From DASZHJ01 sp035517495 (GTDB taxonomy: Bacteria > Pseudomonadota > Alphaproteobacteria > ATCC43930 > CGMCC-115725): a stretch of 64,000 nt of DNA. The translations under genes were made by a program, and so were the position numbers. Location of the stretch: assembly GCA_035517495.1 (NCBI GenBank), contig DATIYT010000047.1:145834-209833 (forward strand). Reading direction: 5' to 3'. The notes below the pieces were generated by a model. It was not told the origin of the DNA and searched no databases. It saw nothing but the letters and a program-made list of their open reading frames with translations. This document shows positions 51,635 to 60,677 of this stretch, one piece after another. How positions within the stretch are numbered: the stretch's first letter is position 1; the number at the start of each line of letters is the position of its first letter.

Positions 51635-52572
51635 CCCTGTTTGAGGCGCTCGATTTCAGCCTCGCCGCCATCGTGCTCGGGCTCGCGGCCCGGACCATCT
51701 CGGCCCGCAGGGTTTTCGGCGCGGTCGTGGCCTACGTCGCCTATGGCCTCCTGCTGGCGATCGTTTGGGTGCGCCTCTACGCGCCCGACGTCGCGCTGAC
51801 CGAAGCCGCGATCGGCAGCGGCGTCACCGGCGTTCTGCTCATTTCCGCCTCGACGCGGCTCGGGCCGCTGCCGGCGCCGGACGCGCCGCCTGGCGCCGCG
51901 CTCAAAGCTGGGGCCGCGGCTCTGTCCGCGCTCGTCGCGGGCATCGTGGCGGCGGCCGTGTTGTACCTGCCCGATCCCGCCCCCTCGCTCGCTCCCGAGG
52001 CCGACGCGCATCTCGCCGAAACCGGTCTCGGCAATGCGGTCACGGCCGTTCTCATCGCTTATCGTTCGTTCGACACCATGCTGGAAAAGGTAGTGCTCGT
52101 GCTGGCGGTCGCGGGTGTCTGGTCGGTTGCGCCCGATCGGTTCTGGGGCGGCGCGCCGGCGCCGCTCGGCCCTGCCGCGCCGGACGCAGCGCTCGTCTTC
52201 CTCGCCCGCGTCATCGCACCAATCGGAGCCGTGATCGGGGTTCAGATGTTCTGGGTCGGCGCGGACGAGCCGGGCGGCGCGTTCCAAGGCGGAGCGATCC
52301 TCGCCGCGATGTGGATGATCGTGATGATGGCGCGCCTGACCGAGCCGCCGCGGATCAGCTCGGGTTGGCTCCGACTTGCGCTGATCGCAGGACCTGGGGT
52401 GTTTCTGCTCGCAGGCCTCGCCGGCCCGGTCATGGCCGGGAGCTTCTTTGCTTTTCCCCCGGGTTTTACCAAGCCCGTGATCCTTTTCATCGAAGCCTTC
52501 ATGGTGCTCTCGATCGCCGTCACGCTGCCCTTGCTGGTCGCCGGGCCGCCGAACCGGGAGGCCCGACGATGA
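51631..52572 (+). CDS. Fused DUF4040-MnhB subunit (MrpA C-terminus plus MrpB; MbhD/E/F-like)
   Basis: A 313-residue membrane protein combining what are separate pieces elsewhere. Residues 1-90 match the DUF4040/MbhD block, with VRLYAPDVALTEAAIGSGVT as signature; the middle has a helix pair corresponding to MbhE; and residues about 180-313 match MnhB (QMFWVGADEPGGAFQGGAIL and the following helices). In Bacillus these parts are the MrpA C-terminal end and MrpB. No NuoL-like MrpA N-terminus is present in this protein; that job may be taken by the last gene of the operon. The start is fixed by ATGA overlap with mrpG. Confidence 0.85.
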   Translation: MTLFEALDFSLAAIVLGLAARTISARRVFGAVVAYVAYGLLLAIVWVRLYAPDVALTEAAIGSGVTGVLLISASTRLGPLPAPDAPPGAALKAGAAALSALVAGIVAAAVLYLPDPAPSLAPEADAHLAETGLGNAVTAVLIAYRSFDTMLEKVVLVLAVAGVWSVAPDRFWGGAPAPLGPAAPDAALVFLARVIAPIGAVIGVQMFWVGADEPGGAFQGGAILAAMWMIVMMARLTEPPRISSGWLRLALIAGPGVFLLAGLAGPVMAGSFFAFPPGFTKPVILFIEAFMVLSIAVTLPLLVAGPPNREARR

Positions 52573-52910
52573 GCGCGTCGACCATTGCCGGGTTGACGGC
52601 CGCGGTCCTGGTCGGGCTCGGGCTCTACGCCCTCATCGTCAATACGGACCCGCTCAAGAAGCTGCTCGCTTTCAATCTGCTCGGCAGTGGGGTGTTTCTT
52701 GTCTTCGGCATCGTCGCGCGCCGTGGCGCGGTCGGCGCCTTTCCCTTCGACCCGATTCCGCAGGCCATGGTGATCACCGGGATCGTGGTGGCTTTCGCAG
52801 CGAGCGCGCTTGCTGTCGCCCTTATGCTGCGCCTGGCAAAGGAGTCCGGCCGCATCACGCTCGATCCCGAAGGCGAAACGAAGCTAGACAACGGAGCCGA
52901 GGACGCATGA
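52569..52910 (+). CDS. mrpC: Mrp-type antiporter subunit C (NuoK-like)
   Basis: A 113-residue, three-helix protein homologous to NuoK and MnhC. The family block FDPIPQAMVITGIVVAFAAS with the strongly conserved P-Q-A and T-x-I-V lies at the second-third helix. The Glu of complex I NuoK helices is not obvious here, as in many MrpC proteins. It overlaps both neighbours by four bases. MrpC links the antiporter-like subunits to the rest of the complex. Confidence 0.88.
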   Translation: MSASTIAGLTAAVLVGLGLYALIVNTDPLKKLLAFNLLGSGVFLVFGIVARRGAVGAFPFDPIPQAMVITGIVVAFAASALAVALMLRLAKESGRITLDPEGETKLDNGAEDA

Positions 52911-54412
52911 CCGCTGCCGGGGCGACGACCCAGGGCGGCGCTCTGCTGATGCTCGCGATCCTGCTGCCCGTGGCGGGAATTCTCGTTTCCTTTGCGTTCG
53001 GCGGCCGCGCCGCTGAGCGGATCGCGCTCGGCTCCGCACCGGTCGCCCTCGTCATCGCGCTAGCGGTCCTGGCGGAGGTCGTACGGGCCGAGCGCCCGAT
53101 CGTCTACACGGTCGCGGCACTCTCGCCGCCGCTCGGCATCGCGTTGAGGGCTGACGGCGTATCGGCGGTGATGCTGCTGGCGTCGGCGCTGATCGTCCCC
53201 GCGGCGGGGCTCTATGCACGCGCGGGCTTCGCGAGCCGCCCGGGCGAAGGAGAATCTCGCAAGGCCTTCACTTTCTGGATATTGCTTCAGGGGATATCCG
53301 CCGCGCTCGCGATCATTTTCGTCAGCGGCGACCTCTTCAACCTCTATGTCGCGCTCGAGCTTCTCACCTTTGCTGCCGTGCCGCTTGCCTGCGTGGAGGG
53401 ACGGGCAGAGACATTCGCCGCCGCCCTGCGCTATCTGCTCTTTGCCCTGTTCGGCTCGATCTTCTACCTGCTCGGCGCCGCGCTCCTCTACGGGGCGTTC
53501 GGCACGCTCGACATCGCCCTTCTGGCCGAAAGAATGCGCTCCCTGCCGGCTGTCACGGCGGCGGCGGCGTTGATGACTGCGGGGCTGCTCGCCAAGACGG
53601 CGCTGTTTCCGCTCCATCTCTGGCTGCCGCCCGCGCACGCGAACGCCCCGGCGCCGGCGAGCGCCATTCTCTCCGGCCTCGTCGTCAAGGGCTCGTTTTT
53701 CCTGACCTTGCGCCTCTGGTTCTATGTCCTGCCGGCGCTGCCCGTGTTCGGCTTCGACGCGATCCTCGGCGCGCTCGGGTCGGCCGCAGTGGTGTTCGGC
53801 AGCGTGCTCGCGCTGCGGCAGCCGCGGCTCAAGCTTCTCATTGCCTATTCGACGATCGCCCAGATCGGCTATCTCTTCCTGATCTTCCCGCTGGGCTCCG
53901 GACTCCACGCCTGGACCGCAGACGGCTGGAACGGCGGTTTGATGCAGGTCTTGGCGCATGCCTTCGCCAAGGCCGCAATGTTCCTGGCCGCCGGCCTTCT
54001 CTACGAATCGCTCGGACACGACAAGATCGCCAAATTCTCGGGCGCGGCGCGCGCGATGCCGGTGACGTTCCTGGCGCTTGGCCTCGGCGGTCTTTCGCTC
54101 GTGGGTCTGCCCCCGAGCGGAGGCTTCGCCGCGAAATGGCTCCTGCTTCGCGCTTCCGTCGCCTCCGGCCAGTGGCTCTGGGCGCTCGTGCTGCTCGTGG
54201 GCGGCCTGCTCGCAGCGGGCTACGTCTACCGAATTCTAGCCCCTGCTCTGTCGAGCGACCCCGTCGCGTTGAAGGCCCCGCCTCGGCGGACGGGGGAGGT
54301 GATCGCACTGACGCTTGCCGTCGTCGCCGTCGCGCTCGGCTTCGCTCCGGACTCGTTCTTCCAAGTGCTCGACATCGGCCGCCCCGTGCTTTTGACAGCG
54401 GTTTCACCATGA
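52907..54412 (+). CDS. mrpD: Mrp-type antiporter subunit D (NuoM/NuoN-like)
   Basis: A 501-residue antiporter-like subunit with about fourteen helices. It retains the residues needed for proton transfer: Glu in TM5 (LFNLYVALELLTFAAV) and Lys in TM7 (MTAGLLAKTALFPLHLWLP), followed by PAHANAPAPASAILSG and the His-containing helix LAHAFAKAAMFLAAGLL. It is likely a working proton or cation channel of the complex. It is linked to mrpC and the last operon gene by ATGA overlaps. Confidence 0.9.
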   Translation: MTAAGATTQGGALLMLAILLPVAGILVSFAFGGRAAERIALGSAPVALVIALAVLAEVVRAERPIVYTVAALSPPLGIALRADGVSAVMLLASALIVPAAGLYARAGFASRPGEGESRKAFTFWILLQGISAALAIIFVSGDLFNLYVALELLTFAAVPLACVEGRAETFAAALRYLLFALFGSIFYLLGAALLYGAFGTLDIALLAERMRSLPAVTAAAALMTAGLLAKTALFPLHLWLPPAHANAPAPASAILSGLVVKGSFFLTLRLWFYVLPALPVFGFDAILGALGSAAVVFGSVLALRQPRLKLLIAYSTIAQIGYLFLIFPLGSGLHAWTADGWNGGLMQVLAHAFAKAAMFLAAGLLYESLGHDKIAKFSGAARAMPVTFLALGLGGLSLVGLPPSGGFAAKWLLLRASVASGQWLWALVLLVGGLLAAGYVYRILAPALSSDPVALKAPPRRTGEVIALTLAVVAVALGFAPDSFFQVLDIGRPVLLTAVSP

Positions 54413-56034
54413 CCGCGATGGGCCCTATCCTTCTGGCGGCGAGCTTGGCTGTTCCGACGGCGTTTTTTGCGGCGTGCTTCTTTCCCCGCCTGCGTCATGC
54501 TGCGCTTGCGCTGCAATGGGTCGCGCCGATCCCCGCTCTGCTTGCCGCCCTCGCCGCGCTCGCTGGCGCCCCGTTCGATTTCGAGGCCCCGTCGCTCAAG
54601 CTCAGCCTGCGGCTCGACCTGCCGGCCGCTCTGCTGCTCGCGGTCTCGGCGCTTCTGTGGATCGTGGTCGGCGCCGGAGCTTTCCTCGATCGGGCCGAGC
54701 GGCCGGAACCGCGGGTGGCCGTCTGCTGGCTCCTTACCATGATCGGCAGCCTCGGCGTGTTCGTCGCCGACGATCTTCTCTCCTTCTATCTGGTCTACGC
54801 GCTCGTCAGCATCCCAGCCTATGGCATGTTCGCGTTCGATCCATCGCCGGCGACGCTGCGCGCCGGACGGGTCTACATGGCCTTCGCCCTCCTGGGCGAG
54901 GCGTTTCTTCTGTTCGCGTTCGGCATGCTCGCTGCGGCCGAGCCGCACGGCAGCCTGAGGATTCCCGACGTAGTCGCCGCCTTGCCCGGCTCCCCGTGGC
55001 GAGACATGGCTCTCGCGCTCTTGGTCGCCGGCTTCGGCGCGAAGATGGGCCTCGTTCCGCTCAACGGCTGGATGCCGCTCTCCTACGCGGCGACGCCGAT
55101 TCCGGCTGCGGCCGTGCTCAGCGGCGCGGGCGTCAAAGCGGGCGTGATCGGCCTCATCCGCTTCCTCCCGCTTGGAGTGCCGTTCGCGGGTTGGGGCGAG
55201 GCGCTCGCAGTCATCGGGTTTGCGACCGCCTTCTACGGCGTCGCGATCGGTCTTACGCAGCAGAACCTCAAAGCCATTCTCGCCTATTCGAGCGTGAGCC
55301 AGATGGGGGTCATCGCCGCCGCGCTCGGCATGGCGCTCGCCGCGGGCGACCCAAACGCGTCCTCGCTCATCGCCTTCTATGCTGCCAACCACGTGCTGGT
55401 CAAGGGCGCGCTCTTCCTAACCGTCGGCGCCTTCGCGGTCCGCAGCGCTCGGCCGACCACCTGGACCCTACTGGCCGTCGCGCTTGCGCTGAGCCTCGCG
55501 GGCCTCCCCTTCACGGGCGGCGCGCTCGCCAAGGCGGCGTCGAAGTCAGTCTTCGGGAATGGCCTCGCCGTGAGCCTCGCGTCCGCCTCTTCGGCGGCCA
55601 GCGCGCTTCTGATGCTGCACTTCGTCTCCCGCCTCCGGCATGCGGCGGCGTACGAAGCGGCCGCGACGGAGGTTCTGCTCGTCCGCTCATGGCCATTGGC
55701 CGCGGTTGGCGCCCTTCTTCTGCCTTACCTGCTCTTCCCGTTCGTCGGCAACCTCGCGGACGCGATCACATTTTTTTGGAAGCTTTGGGACGACCTTTGG
55801 CCCGTCCTCTTGGGCGGCGTCCTTGCGCTGGGGCTCGCGCGCATAGCGGACGGGGTTCCACGTATTCCGACCGGCGACACGATTGTCCTCGGCGAGGCGG
55901 CTATCGACAGGTCGCTCGCCTCGGGCGCGCTTTTCGACCGGGTCGACGCCGCCTTCCGCCGCTGGCCGGCGGCGGGGCTCGCGCTGCTCGCGATTACGCT
56001 CGCGCTCGTCTATGCGACCGTCTACGCCGGCTGA
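54409..56034 (+). CDS. Second antiporter-like subunit (HyfB/MbhH-like), TM5 Glu missing
   Basis: A 541-residue NuoL/M-like protein with about fifteen helices that closes the operon. The TM7 Lys is kept (GFGAKMGLVPLNGWMPLSYA) and the PIPAAAVLSG block follows. At TM5 the usual Glu is replaced: FYLVYALVSIPAYG aligns Ala where NuoM/HyfB have FWELM-type Glu. The C-terminal part, including a Trp-rich helix (FFWKLWDDLWPVLLGG), differs from MrpD. It may replace the N-terminal part of MrpA or act structurally. The ATG at 54409 overlaps the mrpD stop. A 228-base gap follows, then a patatin-like gene. Confidence 0.85.
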   Translation: MTAMGPILLAASLAVPTAFFAACFFPRLRHAALALQWVAPIPALLAALAALAGAPFDFEAPSLKLSLRLDLPAALLLAVSALLWIVVGAGAFLDRAERPEPRVAVCWLLTMIGSLGVFVADDLLSFYLVYALVSIPAYGMFAFDPSPATLRAGRVYMAFALLGEAFLLFAFGMLAAAEPHGSLRIPDVVAALPGSPWRDMALALLVAGFGAKMGLVPLNGWMPLSYAATPIPAAAVLSGAGVKAGVIGLIRFLPLGVPFAGWGEALAVIGFATAFYGVAIGLTQQNLKAILAYSSVSQMGVIAAALGMALAAGDPNASSLIAFYAANHVLVKGALFLTVGAFAVRSARPTTWTLLAVALALSLAGLPFTGGALAKAASKSVFGNGLAVSLASASSAASALLMLHFVSRLRHAAAYEAAATEVLLVRSWPLAAVGALLLPYLLFPFVGNLADAITFFWKLWDDLWPVLLGGVLALGLARIADGVPRIPTGDTIVLGEAAIDRSLASGALFDRVDAAFRRWPAAGLALLAITLALVYATVYAG

Positions 56035-56262
56035 ACCGTGGCGTCGCATCTATACGAGATGCTGTATCAGGCTTACGAAACAAAGCTCGAACCGCACGCC
56101 GACCCGCGCAAGCAAGCCGGGCACGCCATGCGGCAAACCGGTGGGTGGTCGTGGCGGCAGGCAACACCGGTTAGTTCGGTCGACACTGGACTGGGCGAGC
56201 GATGCCGGACAGAATGGATGCTGCAAGCTCGCCAAACGAACCATCGGGACGCGAGGGAGCGG

Positions 56263-57576
56263 GTGTGCAATCGATGGGACGTATTTGGCATCCGGACTGC
56301 GCTGCGGACGCGGCTCCGGACAGCGCGAACTACCGGGTCGCTAATGGTACTTGTGCCCCTTCTTGTGGCGGCGCTCGCTGGCTGCGCCGAACCGAGCCGC
56401 CTTGCGGCGGTCCCGCCGAATCTCGAAGAGGATGTAAGCGTTCTCGGAACGCCGAACGCCCGATTTTGGGCTGACACGCAGTGGCCGGCGATGCTGCAGG
56501 AGGCAATGCGCGCGCTAGCGCGCGAGCGCGCGGCGTCCATGCCGGGCTCGGCGCTCGGCCCAGCAAACTTTCTTGCGGTATCAGGAGGGTCCGACGACGG
56601 CGCGTTCGGCGCCGGACTTCTCGTCGGCTGGACCGAGACCGGAACCCGCCCGTCTTTTGCGCTTGTCACCGGCATTAGCACTGGCGCCCTGATTGCTCCC
56701 TTCGCGTTTCTTGGACCAGCGTACGATGAGCAGTTGCGGACCGTGTTCACGACCATTGGACCCGAGGACGTCTATTCGCGACGTTGGACGCTCACGGCGG
56801 TATTTAGCGATGCCCTCTCGGATACCACCCCGCTCTTCCAGTTGATTTCGCGCTACGTCAACCAGAGCATGCTGGACGCGATCGGCCGCGAGTACCTGAA
56901 TGGGCGGCTATTGCTGATCGGCACCACCGACCTCGACGCGCAGCGCCCGGTGATCTGGAACATCGGAGCGATAGCGACCAGCGGTCGACCGGAGGCCCTG
57001 GACCTATTCCGCCGCATCCTGCTCGCCTCCGCCGCGATTCCCGGCGTATTTCCGCCGGTAATGATCGATGTTGATGTCGGCGGGCGTCGCTACCAGGAAA
57101 TGCACGTGGACGGCGGCGCCTTCGCGCAGGCGTTCCTGATCCCGTCGCGGGTCCAGTTGGCGATCGCAAGGGGCGGACAGCAGCCCGTGCGCCCGCGCAT
57201 CGCCTACGTGATCCGCAATGCGCGGCTCGATCCCGAATGGGCCCAGGTGGATCGTCGACTGCTCAGCATCGGCCCGCGGGCGATCAGCACGATGATCCAC
57301 TCCAGCGGCTTGAACGACGTTGTGCGCATCTACTTCACCGCGAGGCGAGACGGCATCGATTACAATCTGGCGTATATCGGCTCCGACTTCACCGCCGAGC
57401 GCGGAACGGAGTTCGACACCGCCTACATGCAGGCGCTGTTTGCCTACGGGCACGCGAAGGCCCTGGCGGGAACGGCCTGGACGAAGGTGCCGCCCATCCT
57501 GGCGAAACCCGGTGGAGCAGAGCAGTTCGACGGGGACGGCGCAAAGGAGGGCGCCGACCCGCAACCGCAGAGATAA
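56263..57576 (+). CDS. Patatin-like phospholipase lipoprotein
   Basis: An envelope-bound acyl hydrolase of about 437 residues. The lipobox is LAGC in PLLVAALAGC; the preceding n-region is basic. I favour the GTG at 56263, close behind GAGGGAG, because the ATG at 56344 has no ribosome site and leaves almost no n-region. The catalytic core has GGSDDGAFGAGLLVGW, the elbow GISTG (nucleophile Ser) and Asp in MHVDGGAFAQAF. The oxyanion loop is SGGSDDG rather than QGGGALG, a subgroup of exported patatins. Fourth patatin of the window and the only one with a lipobox, so it probably acts on membrane lipids in the periplasm. Confidence 0.8.
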   Translation: MCNRWDVFGIRTALRTRLRTARTTGSLMVLVPLLVAALAGCAEPSRLAAVPPNLEEDVSVLGTPNARFWADTQWPAMLQEAMRALARERAASMPGSALGPANFLAVSGGSDDGAFGAGLLVGWTETGTRPSFALVTGISTGALIAPFAFLGPAYDEQLRTVFTTIGPEDVYSRRWTLTAVFSDALSDTTPLFQLISRYVNQSMLDAIGREYLNGRLLLIGTTDLDAQRPVIWNIGAIATSGRPEALDLFRRILLASAAIPGVFPPVMIDVDVGGRRYQEMHVDGGAFAQAFLIPSRVQLAIARGGQQPVRPRIAYVIRNARLDPEWAQVDRRLLSIGPRAISTMIHSSGLNDVVRIYFTARRDGIDYNLAYIGSDFTAERGTEFDTAYMQALFAYGHAKALAGTAWTKVPPILAKPGGAEQFDGDGAKEGADPQPQR

Positions 57577-57799
57577 CCGCAGCCGCACAAATCGGAACGG
57601 GCCTGACTGCGCGGCACGCAATTATCACTTCTCGAATCAGTGATGCGCCGCTTGGGTCCGTTTCTCCCCATCTAAAGCGGACATATGTACGTCACTGCGA
57701 TACGTCCGAGATGTGCCGCCCGTCAAGAGACATGCAGCAGCCTACTGGATCACTTCATCGACGGTGGGTACAATCGGCAGCTCTCCCGGTGGGGGTCAA

Positions 57800-58852
57800 A
57801 TGCTTTCGGTTCTCGGGGTCGATCGTCGAGCGACGCCCGGCGGTTTCTCGGTCAAGCAGGCACACGCCATTGTGCGCGGCTTGTTCCGCCGGCGTCCTGC
57901 AGTCTACTTTGCCGATCTCGCGGCGACGATGCTGGTCGTCTACGCCAGCGGCTTTTTCTACTTCCGGCCGGGTTGGGCACTCGGACAGGTCGCCGCCGGC
58001 GTCGTCTGCGCATGCGCCTTGTTCCGTGCCGGCATGTTCATCCATGAAATCCAGCACATGGGTCGCGGCGAGATGGTGCCGTTCATCGTCGCTTGGAACC
58101 TCGTTTACGGCATCCCGATGCTGCTGCCGTCGTTCATGTACGCGAATCATCGCGACCATCACGACTGGCGTTCCTATGGCACCGAGCGCGACGCCGAGTA
58201 CAGTGATTTCGTGACCGGATCGAAATGGCAACTCGTGGGCCATTTTCTGGTCGCCTTCATCGCTCCGATCGGCGTGACGCTGCGTTTTCTGATCCTCGCG
58301 CCGATCTCTCTGCTATGGCCCCGGCTGCGGTGCTGGGTGCTCCGGTACGCGACGACCCTCGGCAATGTGGGGGTGTCCCGCAGAGTCTGGCCCGACGAGA
58401 ACCATGCCGCATGGGCGGTGCTGGAACTCGCGGCGTTCGTCACCACGCTTGTCTACATCGTTTTATTGGCGACGGGCGTCATTCCGTGGCCCGTGTTGAC
58501 AAAGGTCTATGCCGTGTATGTTGCCGTGATTGAACTGAATGCGATGCGTGATTTCACGGCCCACCGGTTCGAGCATCTCGGCGCGCGCAGCCATGCCGAG
58601 CAGTTGACCGACTCGATCAACATAGTCGGCGGCGGTCTCGGCTCCTATGTACTGTACCCGATCGGGATGCGCTACCACGCGCTGCACCATCTCTTTCCGA
58701 AGATGCCGTATCACAGCATGGCGCGTGCTCACCGCTTGCTGATGGAACAATTGCCCGCGGGCTCGCCCTACCGTGCGACCAATCGCAACGGCTTTCCGGA
58801 AGCTGCCAGCGATCTGTTGCGGCGCATGAATGCCCACACGAGGGAGAGATGA
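57800..58852 (+). CDS. Membrane fatty acid desaturase
   Basis: A 350-residue di-iron membrane desaturase (FA_desaturase family). The three histidine boxes are clear: HEIQH (82-86), HRDHH (117-121) and HALHH (293-297). An additional histidine pair in AHRFEH (255-260) lies before the third box. Four or more hydrophobic helices surround them. These enzymes insert a cis double bond, or hydroxylate, an acyl chain at the membrane using O2. The start at 57800 gives the SD-like GTGGGGG at five bases. It converges with a radical SAM gene, with a predicted microprotein between them. Chain position and substrate are unknown. Confidence 0.88.
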   Translation: MLSVLGVDRRATPGGFSVKQAHAIVRGLFRRRPAVYFADLAATMLVVYASGFFYFRPGWALGQVAAGVVCACALFRAGMFIHEIQHMGRGEMVPFIVAWNLVYGIPMLLPSFMYANHRDHHDWRSYGTERDAEYSDFVTGSKWQLVGHFLVAFIAPIGVTLRFLILAPISLLWPRLRCWVLRYATTLGNVGVSRRVWPDENHAAWAVLELAAFVTTLVYIVLLATGVIPWPVLTKVYAVYVAVIELNAMRDFTAHRFEHLGARSHAEQLTDSINIVGGGLGSYVLYPIGMRYHALHHLFPKMPYHSMARAHRLLMEQLPAGSPYRATNRNGFPEAASDLLRRMNAHTRER

Positions 58853-59264
58853 TCGGTGCCGGCGCGGGACACCGCACGCGAATAGGCGTTCCATCGTCAC
58901 TCCAATAAGCGCGCGCAACTCACTCGCGCATTCCCTTCGATGGCGCTGATGCGCTTTGACTGGCGGGCGGCTCGCGTCCCTTGTGTTTCCGCACCGCAAC
59001 AAACATCTAACCTGAAATTGCCACCAGCAACCTATCCAGCGGCATTGTCGCGGTCCGAGTTTCGATATACCGTTCTTATCTAGTGGCGGAGGAGGACCCG
59101 ATGCTCACTTTCTTGGGTGCGTTTGTCGTTCTCACGCTCTTCGCGATAGCCTTCACTTGGGCTCGTTAATACGGTCTGCTCGCCAGCGCGGCGTCGCGCA
59201 CTAACCCGCACTACCGGTCGCGCGCCAGCGCTGCGACTATCTCGTAACACCCAACACACTTGGC
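58853..59264. other. Gap holding a predicted microprotein
   Basis: This 412-base gap between convergent genes contains only the 22-codon ORF at 59101-59169, with a strong ribosome site. I see no other frame worth listing. A -10-like TATACC lies at 59066-59071, upstream of the microprotein, but no good -35 is evident. Confidence 0.45.
59101..59169 (+). CDS. Predicted 22-residue hydrophobic microprotein
   Basis: The frame begins ATG at 59101 and ends TAA at 59167-59169. It encodes MLTFLGAFVVLTLFAIAFTW and then AR. Residues 2-20 form a single membrane helix with one Arg at the C-terminus, the layout of known bacterial microproteins such as the small regulators of transporters. GGAGGAGG (59088-59096 region) lies six bases upstream, one of the best ribosome sites in the window. 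No neighbour overlaps it. I know of no named family; the partner may be a membrane protein nearby, such as the desaturase. Confidence 0.6.
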   Translation: MLTFLGAFVVLTLFAIAFTWAR

Positions 59265-60359
59265 CTAGAGAAGACGGCGCCAGAGAGGCGCCGCCTCCAG
59301 CACGGCTCCGATCGAAATCAAATTACGTCGATCGAACCAATGCCCCAGCGCCTTACGCCAGTGCCCCTTCGCGGCTTCCGCGACCCCATCGCTAATTCCG
59401 ACGGCAACATGCTGCATGACGCTGTCGTCGCGGTAGCAATCGATCATGCAGGCCCTACAACCGTCGCGGATGCGAGGCGTGCGATCGAACTGGGTGATGT
59501 GGCACATGGGTCGAGCCCAGTCATGACACCGGTACACATCGAGGTGCCAATCGACGTAAAAGAATTTATAGCCGCCGAGGCAACCGAACTGTTCGTGTTC
59601 GCCGCGTAAGTGGCGCCGCATCTCATCGATCGACGCGCTCGGGTTGAGTACCGGGAAGCTTTTCTTGAGCGCTTTGATCGCGGCAAACGCGGCGTCAAGC
59701 TCCTCAGCCGAGTAGGTAACGAGATCCGAATCGCGGTAGCTCAAATAAGAGGATTGCAGCTCGGTGAGCGGGTAGGAGAACGTGACTGCATCGAAGCCCA
59801 AATCCTTTAGGAACTCGGGCAGCACCGCGTAATCGCCGACAAGGCGGCTCATCGTGACCGACGCGATGGTGGGTAGGCACCGGTCTCGGCAGGCGGCGTT
59901 GGCTAGACGGATGCGATCAGACAGGCCTATTAGACCTCTATTTTCGTCGTGTGCAGCGACTGAAGGCGCATCAACGGAGATCGCCAGCGAAGCGAGACCC
60001 GCCTCAACCAATGCCTCGATTTTTTCGACTGATAACAGCCAGCCATTTGTGACGATGATGGACGACATCGCAAGGCGGCGTGCATGGGCGACGATCGCGA
60101 CCAAATCGCTATGAACGAGCGGTTCCCCACCGGTGAAATGGACGTGTCGAATATCATTGCGGGCCAAGATATCGAGGGCGAGCTTGGCCTCCTCCAGAGT
60201 CACGGAGTGCTGCTTTTCCTTTGGCAGCCGATCGATCGCGAAATTGCAAAAGCCGCAACGGGCGTTGCATACGCTGGTGATCGCGAAATGGCAGGTGCCT
60301 GGACCACCATCAACGATCGCCTTGATCGCAGTCCGCCATAGAGGTGTCTTCTCAGGCAA
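59265..60359 (-). CDS. Radical SAM enzyme with extra Cys cluster
   Basis: A radical SAM protein of about 364 residues. The [4Fe-4S] motif is CNARCGFC (Cys31, 35, 38), followed by TGGEPL (75-80) and a SAM-binding strand IIVTNGW. The C-terminal third has further cysteines (FGCLGGYKFF, YRCHDWARPMC, CRACMIDC) suggesting a second cluster of SPASM or twitch type. The start is uncertain: TTG 60359 lies eight bases after GAGG and gives the usual N-terminus PEKTPLWRTAIKAIVD, while TTG 60410 lacks a ribosome site. It converges with the desaturase gene. Substrate could be a peptide, lipid or sugar. Confidence 0.87.
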   Translation of the reverse strand: MPEKTPLWRTAIKAIVDGGPGTCHFAITSVCNARCGFCNFAIDRLPKEKQHSVTLEEAKLALDILARNDIRHVHFTGGEPLVHSDLVAIVAHARRLAMSSIIVTNGWLLSVEKIEALVEAGLASLAISVDAPSVAAHDENRGLIGLSDRIRLANAACRDRCLPTIASVTMSRLVGDYAVLPEFLKDLGFDAVTFSYPLTELQSSYLSYRDSDLVTYSAEELDAAFAAIKALKKSFPVLNPSASIDEMRRHLRGEHEQFGCLGGYKFFYVDWHLDVYRCHDWARPMCHITQFDRTPRIRDGCRACMIDCYRDDSVMQHVAVGISDGVAEAAKGHWRKALGHWFDRRNLISIGAVLEAAPLWRRLL

Positions 60360-60677
60360 CGCTGGCGCCTCGCATTTCCGTTGTTGGCGACAACGTACTG
60401 TCCTACTCAAGCGGCAGCGGGGTGCGGCCGCTCGCTATGTCAATTAGAATAGTTCGCGTACATGAGTGAGCGAGAGCGTCGCAAGAAATTCACAGAGGCT
60501 GATAACGGCGGCGTCTCGACAAGTCAGTTCGAAAAGTGCCTGCTGGGTCGATGGGATTGTCATCACTTTCCTCCCATCTTTGCGCTGTTTTTAGGGCCAT
60601 TTCGGACCGCCGCACATAAGGGCGAACCGGATATTGGCGGTGGACGCAGTCTCCAGCGAACCCGTCTCCGAACTGAA

